Shown one piece after another: positions 31,578 to 39,121 of a stretch of 64,000 nucleotides of DNA. The notes under the pieces were generated by a model. That model saw only the letters and a program-made list of their open reading frames with translations, ran no database searches and was not told the DNA's origin. A program made the position numbers and the translations under genes. Numbering within the stretch: position 1 is the stretch's first letter; the number at the start of each line of letters is the position of its first letter. The DNA lies in the NCBI GenBank assembly GCA_009780585.1, contig WQZS01000002.1:219222-283221 (forward strand), in the 5' to 3' direction. Origin of the DNA: Defluviitaleaceae bacterium. Its GTDB lineage: Bacteria; Bacillota; Clostridia; Lachnospirales; WQUN01.

Positions 31578-33098
31578 ATGAACCGTTTTATATCAAATTA
31601 CGTATTCAATCGAAAGTGGGTTTTGTTGTATGTAGGTATTATTTTCGCGTTGTCTTTAATTCCGTTGTTGTACATCGCCCGTTTTAGCCATCCGAGTGCC
31701 GACGACTTTTCATACGGTAACCATACCGTCCATGTATGGCGTGAAACGGGTTCCGTAACACGCCTTCTTTCAGCCGCCGCGGAGGGGACGAGGGGTGTTT
31801 ACCGTTCATGGCAGGGTTCGTTCGCGGCGGTGTTCGCAATGACGCTGCATCCGGCGGTCTTTAGCGAATCGCTGTATATGTTCGGCCCCATGCTGATGAT
31901 TTTGGGATTTGTTGCCGCAACAATGTTTTTGCTAAAGATAATACTGATGGATTGTTTGGGAATGGATAAATACGTTTGCGGTATAATAACCGTCGTCTTT
32001 ACGTTTATTTCCGTGCAATTCATATTTTGCCCCGTCGAAGGGTTTTATTGGTACAATTCGGCTTTATATTACACGGGGTTCCATTCTCTTTCCTTGTTAT
32101 TATTTTCATTTATTTTACTTTCGATCCGATCGGAAAACAAGCGCGCTATAATTATCTATACAATCGCAGTCCCATTCATTGCCTTTTTGGTGGGCGGAAG
32201 CAATTTTGTTACGGCGTTAACATCCACTTCGATAATGGCATTGATAACGATGTATTGCATTATCGTCAAACGCGGTAAATGGCTTGCCCCCTCTTTAGGA
32301 TTGATAATGATTTGTATCGCGCTGGTTATTTCTGTAACGGCGCCCGGTAATGCCGCGAGGCAGGTACATTTCACAAGCATGGACCCTTTGTTGGCCGTTA
32401 TTAGGTCATTTGAATACGCGTTTCATTTTATATCGCTGGTTATCCGCGCGCCCGTTTGGCTTGGGTTTATCGCTTTAATCCCGATCATCTACGGATCCCT
32501 GCGCAACTGTGCGTTCCGTTTCCGTTATCCGGTATGGGTAGTCATCGTTATGTATGGAATCTACGCAAGCACGTTTACGCCAAACCTATATTCTTGGTCA
32601 TCCTTCGGGCCCGCCCGCGTGGTAAACATTAATTTATTTGCTTTTCTTTTCTTCCTGCTTTTTTCAATTATATATATTTGCGGCAGCATCGCTTGTTATG
32701 CGGATCGCAAAGTACAATTAGCGGGGGGGGGGCGAAACAAAAAGACACGCCGAACATCCGTCATCGAAAATCCCATCATAACCGCTGTTTTGGTGTTTGC
32801 CTTTTTTGCCGTTTGCGTTCACGCGTTGCTTAAAGACGCGGATTCGATGACGAGTGTTAGTGCCGCCGGTTCACTCATCACCGGGGAAGCGCGAACCTTC
32901 CACGGGGAATACTTGGCTCGTCTTGAAATCTTGCGTGACCCAAATATTCGGGACGCCGAATTGCTTGAATTCAGCGTTACACCCCGTGTATTGTTCCATA
33001 ACCTCGACATAACACACGACCCAACGGTTTGGCCCAATACGAGCCTTGCGAGTTTCTATAATAAAGATTCGGTTATCCTGATACCCCGCACACCCTAA
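31578..33098 (+). CDS. Polytopic membrane protein, DUF6056-like, with a G10 tract
   Basis: The protein has 506 residues from the ATG at 31578 (AAAGGAG 9 bases upstream; the ATG at 31572 is too close to that site). About ten to eleven hydrophobic segments run from residue 15 to 400, with an outside loop after helix 1 carrying HPSADDFSYG, and FYWYNSALYY and SAxGNAARQ-like motifs (SVTAPGNAARQ) further on. This layout is shared by DUF6056 proteins, thought to be related to GT-C glycosyltransferases of cell-envelope sugar transfer. Ten consecutive G (32723-32732) encode Gly in a basic cytoplasmic loop before the last helix. A change in tract length would shift the frame and remove the C-terminal part. 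Confidence 0.72.
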   Translation: MNRFISNYVFNRKWVLLYVGIIFALSLIPLLYIARFSHPSADDFSYGNHTVHVWRETGSVTRLLSAAAEGTRGVYRSWQGSFAAVFAMTLHPAVFSESLYMFGPMLMILGFVAATMFLLKIILMDCLGMDKYVCGIITVVFTFISVQFIFCPVEGFYWYNSALYYTGFHSLSLLLFSFILLSIRSENKRAIIIYTIAVPFIAFLVGGSNFVTALTSTSIMALITMYCIIVKRGKWLAPSLGLIMICIALVISVTAPGNAARQVHFTSMDPLLAVIRSFEYAFHFISLVIRAPVWLGFIALIPIIYGSLRNCAFRFRYPVWVVIVMYGIYASTFTPNLYSWSSFGPARVVNINLFAFLFFLLFSIIYICGSIACYADRKVQLAGGGRNKKTRRTSVIENPIITAVLVFAFFAVCVHALLKDADSMTSVSAAGSLITGEARTFHGEYLARLEILRDPNIRDAELLEFSVTPRVLFHNLDITHDPTVWPNTSLASFYNKDSVILIPRTP

Positions 33099-33149
33099 CG
33101 CGCAAGCTACGCATTTATGTCATTCTGCGCTTGTGTCATCCCGTGCTTG

Positions 33150-33179
33150 TTGACGCGAACCCCGCATGTTTGATAGAAT
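33150..33179 (+). promoter_or_regulatory. tRNA promoter
   Basis: TTGACG (33150-33155), 18 bases, TAGAAT (33174-33179), with TGA before the -10 (extended). It ends 14 bases before the first tRNA. Confidence 0.75.
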
Positions 33180-33193
33180 AGCCCCCGCCGCAC

Positions 33194-33267
33194 GGGCCCT
33201 TAGCTCAGTCGGTCAGAGCGCTCGGCTCATAACCGAGTGGTCCTGGGTTCAAGTCCCCGAGGGCCCA
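33194..33267 (+). tRNA. tRNA with CAU anticodon (Met, or Ile2 if modified)
   Basis: A complete cloverleaf: a 7-bp acceptor stem GGGCCCU/AGGGCCC, D-arm with AGCTCAGTCGGTCAGAGC, anticodon stem CTCGG/CCGAG around loop CTCATAA (anticodon CAT), and a T-arm with GGTTCAAGT. The discriminator base is A, and CCA is not encoded. The absence of a mismatch-free C1-A72 feature rules out initiator tRNA. Elongator Met or lysidine-modified Ile2 cannot be separated by eye. Confidence 0.93.
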
Positions 33268-33302
33268 AAATAAACTTCCGGTTGTTTTCCGGAAGTTCCA
33301 AC

Positions 33303-33375
<73 letters not shown>

Positions 33376-33384
33376 GGAAGACAG

Positions 33385-33424
33385 CCCCGTGAAAGCGCCG
33401 GAACAAAGGCCTTCACGGGGTTTT
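33385..33424 (+). terminator. Terminator of the tRNA operon
   Basis: CCCCGTGAA (33385-33393) and TTCACGGGG (33412-33420) pair, followed by TTTT. Confidence 0.88.
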
Positions 33425-33474
33425 CACATTTCAACGTACGCGATATAATGTAAATAGGAAAGGCGGTGTGTGTT

Positions 33475-33753
33475 TTGAAAAATGATATGATTAAACGTTA
33501 CGATGGTAAACGGTTTATTACCGAGGAAGAAATAGATCGCGAATTTTTAGGGAAATGGGTACTGGTGAGTTTTGAAGGCACGGATAACCCCTGGGACGGC
33601 GGCTACCTTGTGGCTTCGGCGGAGGACAGGCCGGAACTACGGTGGGCGTTGGATGACATCGCTTCCGATGAATTTAATAATAACGCCCAAATCCGCTACG
33701 GATGCGAAGAAAGAGGGGTAAACCTTCATGTCGAACTTCTCGGTTGGGCTTGA
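33475..33753 (+). CDS. Small hypothetical protein preceding a retropepsin-like gene
   Basis: The protein has 92 residues from a TTG at 33475 (AGGAAAGG 11 bases upstream); a GTG at 33466 is also open but too close to the site. A TATAAT stands at 33444-33449 with a poor -35. The sequence KRYDGKRFITEEEIDREFLGKWVLVSFEG...WDGGYLVAS is acidic and soluble; I do not recognise a family. Its 3' end overlaps the next gene by 26 bases, so the two are translationally linked and probably work together. Confidence 0.65.
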   Translation: MKNDMIKRYDGKRFITEEEIDREFLGKWVLVSFEGTDNPWDGGYLVASAEDRPELRWALDDIASDEFNNNAQIRYGCEERGVNLHVELLGWA

Positions 33754-34225
33754 CCCCAAAAGACCTTGGCGTTATGCGTTCCATGTGCGGTTGTGGGATA
33801 AAACAACCGGCAAATTTCGGGCACCTGTTTTGACGTTGCTCGACACAGGTGCGTTCAATACGATAATCCATAAAGAATTAGCATCTACCTACGGCATTAT
33901 ACTTAACAAAACGATGCATGTTAGCATAGGCGGTTACAAGGGGGATGCCGACCTGTGCATCATACATAAAATGAACATCGGCAATATGGTTATCGAAAAT
34001 ATCCTTGCCTTAGCCGTATCCTTTAAAGGTGAACTTAAAGATCATATCCTCCTCGGTGCGAACGTCACCAACAATTGGGATGTGGGTTTTTCACGCAGGC
34101 GCAACGTCCTTCATGCTACAGAGGATTTCCCTCACGACATACCGAACCGCAAATATCCCTACCGCTATTGTTATGACAATAAAGGAAGGATAATCGCGGT
34201 CCAGGAAATGGAGCCTCTTAATTAA
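33728..34225 (+). CDS. Retropepsin-like aspartyl protease domain protein
   Basis: The protein has 165 residues. The active-site motif is LLDTGAFNTIIHKELA (hydrophobic-hydrophobic-D-T-G-A), followed by a flap-like strand pattern and the later ILLGANVTNNWDVGF corresponding to the ILG/ILGxDxL strand of retropepsins. A single-domain retropepsin must dimerise to form an active site. There is no signal peptide, so the protein is cytoplasmic. The start lies inside the preceding small gene (26-base overlap), suggesting that small protein as substrate, inhibitor or co-factor; this is inference. Confidence 0.75.
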   Translation: MSNFSVGLDPKRPWRYAFHVRLWDKTTGKFRAPVLTLLDTGAFNTIIHKELASTYGIILNKTMHVSIGGYKGDADLCIIHKMNIGNMVIENILALAVSFKGELKDHILLGANVTNNWDVGFSRRRNVLHATEDFPHDIPNRKYPYRYCYDNKGRIIAVQEMEPLN

Positions 34226-34280
34226 TTTTGTATTGATTCCGCTATCAATTCATCACATGGTCATTACTTCCCCGCGCCGT

Positions 34281-35147
34281 TTACGCGCTTTCCCGCACCT
34301 TCCGCCAATCCACAAACACAAACTGCCCGCCGCCTATGGCGTCCCAACATTCCCGCGCGTAATCCGCGAACGCGTGGTTACCCTTCGGCGGGACGGGGTA
34401 GCCGATTTTCGAATGGAAAATCGTGTTGATGTCCAAGTCGTCAATCGGCACGGCGTACATATCGTTCGATGAAAAATTTTCGATATCCGCGCCGTCGGGT
34501 TGGATAATCATATGGATTCGATTATTTTCATTTGAAGCGATGGGCGTCAAGCCGAAGTTCCGGTAACAATTGATGACGGGGATCGTCTTGCTCCTGAGTT
34601 TAAACGTATCGCCGCCCTCGGGCAAGCCGCTGATTACTTCCGATATATTCGCGACATTTTCCACCAGCGGTACGCCCCCGATGGAAAAACGGAAGAAAAA
34701 GTCCGCCGCGTACGTTGATTTAAGCGGCGCGGCGGCTTCGGTCAGCACGGCGTTTTGTTGCCATACGCGCGTGTCCGCAAGGGCGCTGATGTCCAGCGCG
34801 AGGTTACGCAAATCGTCCGCCAGCACCGCCATGCTTTTATTGACGGACAAATCGGTGACGACGGAGTTGACGCGCAGGATTTCCACCGCCGCGTTGACGG
34901 ACAGCAAACCGAGGTGAAACGCGAAGTCAACGATGCCCTTTAATTCGCCCGAATCGGCGCCGTCGAACTTCGCCTTGCCCGTGTATTCGAACAGCTTGTT
35001 GGCAAGGATCCGCGTTTCGTCCGCCAAAACGGCGTACCCGTGCCCGAAATGCCCAATCCTGCCCGCTTCCTGCGCGAAGCAGAGCGACAGCGTCCACGCC
35101 TTTTGCGCATATTGCCCGCATAACCAAAGTTTCTTTTCATTTTTCAT
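34281..35147 (-). CDS. Soluble protein with two chemoreceptor-tip motifs and a CheW-like domain
   Basis: The protein has 288 residues from the ATG at 35147 with GGAGGG 8 bases upstream. Two segments resemble the signalling tip of methyl-accepting chemotaxis proteins: FAQEAGRIGHFGHGYAVLADETRILANKL and LLSVNAAVEIL....NKSMAVLADDLRNLALDIS (compare [29 protein letters not shown]). The C-terminal half (..VPLVENVANISEVISG....FKLRSKTIPVINCYRNFGL..........HMIIQP....YAVPIDDL) fits CheW, including the PVINCYRNFG strand. There is no membrane helix or sensor domain. The start overlaps the sigma factor stop by 11 bases, so the pair is coupled. It may regulate the sigma factor or report to a CheA elsewhere; both are inference. 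Confidence 0.65.
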   Translation of the reverse strand: MKNEKKLWLCGQYAQKAWTLSLCFAQEAGRIGHFGHGYAVLADETRILANKLFEYTGKAKFDGADSGELKGIVDFAFHLGLLSVNAAVEILRVNSVVTDLSVNKSMAVLADDLRNLALDISALADTRVWQQNAVLTEAAAPLKSTYAADFFFRFSIGGVPLVENVANISEVISGLPEGGDTFKLRSKTIPVINCYRNFGLTPIASNENNRIHMIIQPDGADIENFSSNDMYAVPIDDLDINTIFHSKIGYPVPPKGNHAFADYARECWDAIGGGQFVFVDWRKVRESA

Positions 35148-35673
35148 TGCCAAGCCCTCCATAATGATATTTGGGAATACGTTCGGGGAAATACTTCGTA
35201 AACACGGGGCGCAATTTTTCCATCGCCCTGCGGTGGTGGGAAAGGACGGTATTCAAATTAATGCCGTGCTTTTCGCCGATTTCGCGGAATGAGAACGCGC
35301 CGTAATACCGCTCGCGGATGATGATTTGCTCAATCTGCTTGAGGGTTTGCAAGGATTGCAAGATGAGGGCGGTGTCCGCCGCCCGTTCAATTTCCGCAAC
35401 GAAGGATTCTTCGTCAATCAAGGGCGCGCACAGGTCAAAGCTCACGGTGCCGCGGTTGTCACCCCTGTGGAAAATCTTATACGCGACGCGGATACACACC
35501 ACCGACATATACCCGAAATTGTACCGCCCCTCATGGAAATCGGGTGCCTTCAACGCGTCCAGGAAGGCTTGGTTCACAACCTCGTCCGCCATGTCCGCAA
35601 TGTTGCGCCGCGTGTAGAATTTCTTTTTTACATAGGAAACCAATTCTTTCCGTAAATCTTCGACGCTTTCCAC
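35137..35673 (-). CDS. RNA polymerase sigma factor, ECF-like
   Basis: The protein has 178 residues from the GTG at 35673, next to a GGGGGGAGGG purine tract; the longer frame to 35877 covers the leader and lacks coding character. Region 2 is recognisable in FYTRRNIADMADEVVNQAFLDALK....YNFGYMSVVCIRVAYKIFHR (compare DDLVQETFLRA...F..WL..IARN). Region 4 is seen in LKQIEQIIIRERYYGAFSFREIGEKHGINLNTVLSHHRRAMEKLRP. It is short, like ECF factors. Its translational coupling to the receptor/CheW-like gene suggests signal-dependent control of a small regulon. Confidence 0.82.
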   Translation of the reverse strand: MESVEDLRKELVSYVKKKFYTRRNIADMADEVVNQAFLDALKAPDFHEGRYNFGYMSVVCIRVAYKIFHRGDNRGTVSFDLCAPLIDEESFVAEIERAADTALILQSLQTLKQIEQIIIRERYYGAFSFREIGEKHGINLNTVLSHHRRAMEKLRPVFTKYFPERIPKYHYGGLGNEK

Positions 35674-35798
35674 AAGCCCTCCCCCCTTTTTTGTTGTGTG
35701 ACGGATATCCTTGTTATGTAAAGGCGTTGTAATTATAAGATTATTGCAAAAAAATAATATTCCTTTTAACGCAACCCAATTTGATGGTGTTATAAACC

Positions 35799-35833
35799 GG
35801 ACATTTTCTAAGACTTTGTCAGAACAAATGTCC
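35799..35833. promoter_or_regulatory. Inverted repeat in the sigma-factor leader
   Basis: GGACATTT and AAATGTCC arms enclose TTCT..GAC-TTT-GTC.AGAA, a 35-base hairpin about 125 bases upstream of the sigma gene start. No T-run follows on either strand, so an operator or leader structure is more likely than a terminator. A TATAAT-like minus-strand -10 lies nearer the gene (TTATAAT around 35740). I see nothing definable in 35834-36127. Confidence 0.45.
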
Positions 35834-36127
35834 AACCCGAACAGATATAATAACACCGCAGCGAACGACCGAGGCAACTACGAGCCAAGGACGGGTTTTG
35901 CCAACTCCGTAAAGCCCCGCGCTTCAATCGGACCGCACCGCGCCACGCCGGCTTTTCCTCAACAGATGCTGCAACCTGTAACACCCGCATTATCGTTTTG
36001 CCCCAAGGAAGGGGGTAGCGTATCGGGCCAAGAGCTCAGCCGGATACGAAACCCATGCGCGCACCTTTCCAAGGGTAGGACAACAAAGACCTCATGAGGC
36101 AATGAAACGCGTCAACACAACAGAAGA

Positions 36128-36165
36128 TAACAAAAGGTTATAAAAGGTTATAAAAGGTAACAAAG
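36128..36165. repeat. Three 10-bp direct repeats upstream of the recombinase gene
   Basis: The word TTATAAAAGG is repeated in a run, with ACAAAAGG before it and TAACAAAG after it. It lies about 100 bases before the recombinase start and could be a binding array or simple sequence. Confidence 0.55.
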
Positions 36166-36258
36166 AAAACACGCTGTATATAACCGGGTTTTGGTTGTGG
36201 CTTGGTTTTATATGGCGTGTTTTTTATGTGCGATCAAATTGAAAGGAGAATCAAAACC

Positions 36259-36864
36259 ATGACATACGGCTATTGCCGCGTAAGCACGACAGAGCAGAAC
36301 GAAGCACGCCAAATGGACGCGTTGGCCGGGTTGGGTATACCCACCGCGCATATATATACAGACAAGCAATCGGGCAAGGACTTCAAACGCCCTGCGTGGT
36401 TGGCATTGGTTAAACGGCTGACGCCGGGCGATTTGGTTTGCGTCCACTCCATTGACCGTTTGGGACGTAACTATGAAGAAATCCAACATTGGTGGCGGGT
36501 ACTGACGAAGGAAAAGAGCATCGACATCATGGTGATATCCACCCCCTTGCTGGACACACGGCGGGAGAAGAACCTTGTCGGCACGTTCCTGTCCGACATC
36601 GTATTGCAAATCCTGTCATTTGTAGCCGAGAACGAACGGGAGAACATACACAAACGCCAAGCGGAGGGCATCGCCGCGGCCAAGGCGCGGGGAGTCAGCT
36701 TTGGCCGCCCTACAAAAAAGCCCCCGGAAAATTTCGCGGAGGTGGTCAAGCAATGGGAGCGGGGGAAGATCACAATCAACGATGTGCTGACGCAAACAGG
36801 GTTGAAACAAGCCACGTTTTACAACCGTTTGCGGGAGTTGCGGGCGGGGAAGAAGAAAAAGTAG
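36259..36864 (+). CDS. Serine recombinase (resolvase/invertase family)
   Basis: The protein has 201 residues from the ATG at 36259, with AAAGGAG about 11 bases upstream; the frame opens at 36202 without a site. The N-terminal catalytic domain MTYGYCRVSTTEQN contains the nucleophile Ser9, with Arg residues of the active site in HSIDRLGRNYEE and in ENERENIHKRQAEGI. The C-terminal part GRPTKKP...VKQWERGKITINDVLTQTGLKQATFYNRLREL is a Hin-type helix-turn-helix. Length and domain order match small DNA invertases and Tn3 resolvases. No transposase or Tn3 end is nearby, but a 15-bp inverted repeat begins 10 bases after the stop codon, favouring an invertase role. Confidence 0.93.
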   Translation: MTYGYCRVSTTEQNEARQMDALAGLGIPTAHIYTDKQSGKDFKRPAWLALVKRLTPGDLVCVHSIDRLGRNYEEIQHWWRVLTKEKSIDIMVISTPLLDTRREKNLVGTFLSDIVLQILSFVAENERENIHKRQAEGIAAAKARGVSFGRPTKKPPENFAEVVKQWERGKITINDVLTQTGLKQATFYNRLRELRAGKKKK

Positions 36865-36874
36865 CTACAGAAAG

Positions 36875-36889
36875 GTGTAGGTTTTTATA
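36875..36889 (+). repeat. Left copy of a 15-bp inverted repeat (candidate recombination site)
   Basis: GTGTAGGTTTTTATA. The exact reverse complement is at 37026-37040. Weaker similarity extends outwards (AGAAAG before the left copy and, reversed, AGAAAAAC beside the right copy). Confidence 0.8.
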
Positions 36890-36904
36890 GTTCGTCACGG
36901 GGAG

Positions 36905-36933
36905 AGTATATAGTGATTTGGAATTAATTGCAA
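36905..36933 (-). promoter_or_regulatory. Promoter inside the inverted-repeat segment
   Basis: Minus strand: TTGCAA (36928-36933), 17 bases, TATACT (36905-36910). TTGCAA is its own reverse complement, so it also serves a weaker rightward promoter ending TATTAC at 36951-36956. In the present orientation the better promoter points away from the acyl-lipid genes. Confidence 0.55.
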
Positions 36934-36993
36934 GAACTATTTTTCCGCAATATTACAGCATCCTTTTTTATTCAACATAAAAAGCCCTTCGTT

Positions 36994-37028
36994 ATATTTG
37001 CTTAAACAAACCCGGAAAGGACTTTTAT
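36994..37028 (+). terminator. Terminator-like hairpin within the inverted-repeat segment
   Basis: AAAAGCCCTT and AAGGACTTTT (ending about 37027) can pair across a roughly 25-base loop, next to the right-hand 15-bp repeat. The A/T flanks make it usable in both directions. Confidence 0.4.
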
Positions 37029-37040
37029 AAAAACCTACAC
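37026..37040 (-). repeat. Right copy of the 15-bp inverted repeat
   Basis: TATAAAAACCTACAC, the exact reverse complement of 36875-36889; the two enclose 136 bases. Confidence 0.8.
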
Positions 37041-37174
37041 GTTTTTCTAGTGAAAGCCGATTAAAAAATTAATACAATTACCCATATAAGCCAAGCGTTT
37101 TACAGAAAACGTGAATAATATCAAGGAAATTTAATCATATCGAAGAATTTCCTGCCGAAACTGGTTTATAACAA

Positions 37175-37186
37175 AAGGTGCACCTT
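37175..37186. promoter_or_regulatory. 12-bp perfect palindrome upstream of the acyl-lipid cassette
   Basis: AAGGTGCACCTT, about 50 bases before the ATG of the first cassette gene and directly before a TTATAC that could be a -10. The position suits an operator. The -35 (TGGTTT) is poor, which is common for regulated promoters. Confidence 0.45.
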
Positions 37187-37233
37187 ATACAAGAACCTTT
37201 TTAAAAAATGCTAAATAAAGGAGTTTTAAATGT

Positions 37234-38880
37234 ATGAAAAACAAAAGCTATCCTTATTACGAGACCGAATCTATTAACGATTTAAAAGAATTAATATATC
37301 TTTCCGCCGAAAAATATAGCGATAAACCTGCTTTTACCTTTGAGCGAAAAAAGGAAGTAAAAAGTATCAGTTACAATCAATTTAAGTCTGATATGTTTGC
37401 ATTAGGTACAGCATTATTCGATTTAAGGCTTAGAGGTGCAAATATTGCTGTAATCGGTGAAAACTCATACGAATGGATATTAACATATTTTGCGGTAGTC
37501 AATAGCGGGAATATAATTGTACCGCTTGATAAAGAATTGACCGCTTCGGATATACAAAACTTACTTAACGATTCCGGTGCAGAAGCGATTGTATATTCCG
37601 ATAGCTATTCCGATATTATTGGAAATATAAAAGAGAGTGACTCGAAAATTAATCAGTTTATAAATATGGAAAGTATTTCCGAATTGATAAAAAAGGGTGA
37701 TTCATTAATAAAACAAGGCGAAAAGGCCGTCGTTGACTACACTATTGATAATAAAGCTATTGCTGCGATTATATATACATCAGGTACAACAGGAATTTCA
37801 AAGGGTGTAATGCTTTCCCATTTTAATTTTGCTTGTAATACCGTTGCAGCTTGTCAGCACGTTGGGATTTTCGGCAGTAATATGCTTGTTTTACCAATAC
37901 ATCATACCTTTGGTTTTACCGCAGGGGTATGTGCTATGTTATTAAAAGGAAGCGAAATCTTTATTAATTCAAGTTTGAAAAATGTCCTCTCTGACTTAGG
38001 AAAATTTAAACCTTGTAATATGTTCTTAGTACCTTTATTTGTAGAAACATTTTATAAAAAGATATGGAGCGGAGCAAAAGAGAAGGGCAAAGAAGAGCTT
38101 CTTAAAAAGTTGATAAAAATAAGTAAGGCGCTGTTAAAGATAGGCATAGATGTTAGACGGGTACTCTTTAAATCAGTGTTGAAAGCGTTCGGCGGAAATC
38201 TTAAATTAATTGTAAGCGGCGGCGCGCCGATTGATGAAAAATACATTGATGGACTTCGTTGTTTTGGAATTAATGTTTTAAATGGGTATGGGATTACCGA
38301 ATGTTCGCCTATCGTAGCGGTAAATCGCAATAGTCATTACAAGAGCGGAAGTGTAGGGCAGGTTTTGCCTTGTTGTGAGGTTAAAATATCCGAGCCAAAC
38401 GAAAATGGTCACGGTGAGATTTTAGTTAAAGGTGACATAGTTATGCTCGGATATTACAAAAACGAACAAGCGACTGAGGATGCTTTTTATGGCGAATGGT
38501 TCAAAACCGGTGATATTGGTTATTTAGATAAAAATAATTTTTTATTTATATCCGGCAGAAAGAAAAACCTTATAATTTTAAATAACGGTAAAAATATATA
38601 TCCCGAAGAACTAGAGTTTGTGTTACTTGATTATATTCCATATATAAAAGAAGTAGTTGTGTATGCCGATGATAACGTGATTGTAGCGGAATTATTCTTG
38701 GATATTGAAATTGAACCGAATTATGCCGAACGATTAGATAATGATATTGTTGAGCTCAATCGCAAATTAGCCGTTTATATGAATATTGGTAAAGTTGTAA
38801 TTAGGGACACAGAGTTTCCAAAAACTACAACTAAAAAAATTAAAAGACAATATAATGACGGGGGGAGCACAAATGCTTGA
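37234..38880 (+). CDS. AMP-forming acyl ligase (fatty acyl-CoA/acyl-ACP synthetase type)
   Basis: The protein has 548 residues, with AAGGAG 10 bases before the ATG. Motifs of the adenylate-forming superfamily: IIYTSGTTGISKGVMLSH (P-loop, about 178-195), NGYGITECSPIVA, GDIVMLGYYKNEQAT, WFKTGDIGYLDKNNFLFISGRKKNLI and PEELEF. The order resembles long-chain fatty acyl ligases rather than peptide synthetase A domains. It activates a carboxylate with ATP and transfers it to CoA or a carrier protein. The next gene encodes an acyl carrier protein and overlaps it by 8 bases, so loading of that carrier is the likely job. The terminal Lys region (PKTTTKKIKR) supplies the catalytic lysine. Confidence 0.92.
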   Translation: MKNKSYPYYETESINDLKELIYLSAEKYSDKPAFTFERKKEVKSISYNQFKSDMFALGTALFDLRLRGANIAVIGENSYEWILTYFAVVNSGNIIVPLDKELTASDIQNLLNDSGAEAIVYSDSYSDIIGNIKESDSKINQFINMESISELIKKGDSLIKQGEKAVVDYTIDNKAIAAIIYTSGTTGISKGVMLSHFNFACNTVAACQHVGIFGSNMLVLPIHHTFGFTAGVCAMLLKGSEIFINSSLKNVLSDLGKFKPCNMFLVPLFVETFYKKIWSGAKEKGKEELLKKLIKISKALLKIGIDVRRVLFKSVLKAFGGNLKLIVSGGAPIDEKYIDGLRCFGINVLNGYGITECSPIVAVNRNSHYKSGSVGQVLPCCEVKISEPNENGHGEILVKGDIVMLGYYKNEQATEDAFYGEWFKTGDIGYLDKNNFLFISGRKKNLIILNNGKNIYPEELEFVLLDYIPYIKEVVVYADDNVIVAELFLDIEIEPNYAERLDNDIVELNRKLAVYMNIGKVVIRDTEFPKTTTKKIKRQYNDGGSTNA

Positions 38881-39100
38881 TAAATTACAAAAAATATTTA
38901 GAGTGTATACGGATAATAAAGAAGTAAATATAACTGGCGATATGGTTTTATTAACCGATTTAGGGTTGAACTCATACGAATTGGTGGAATTAATTTGCGA
39001 GATAGAAGAACAGCTAAACATTGTAATTCCCGATAGAATTATAGGCGAATTTAAAACTGTACAGAATGTTGTAGATTATATTTCTGTTTACAAATATTAA
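38873..39100 (+). CDS. Acyl carrier protein
   Basis: The protein has 75 residues from the ATG at 38873, chosen for the GGGGGAG just upstream; the frame also opens at 38855. The phosphopantetheine site is DLGLNSYELVELICEIEEQLNI, with the acceptor Ser in LNS (D.GL.S replaces the common DLGADSLD). The chain is helical and acidic, as carrier proteins are. It is a dedicated carrier, encoded between its ligase and an acyltransferase, with a phosphopantetheinyl transferase gene in the same cassette. Confidence 0.92.
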   Translation: MLDKLQKIFRVYTDNKEVNITGDMVLLTDLGLNSYELVELICEIEEQLNIVIPDRIIGEFKTVQNVVDYISVYKY

Positions 39101-39121
39101 ATAAGGTTAGGTCAATTGATA

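Noticed and set aside
33194..33267. Initiator tRNA-Met
   Set aside because: The acceptor stem has a normal G1-C72 pair; initiator tRNAs lack a Watson-Crick pair there and have three G-C pairs in the anticodon stem.
36259..36864. Serine recombinase as a Tn3-type transposon resolvase
   Set aside because: No transposase, terminal repeats or resolution-site array were seen nearby, while an inverted repeat suited to an invertase follows directly.
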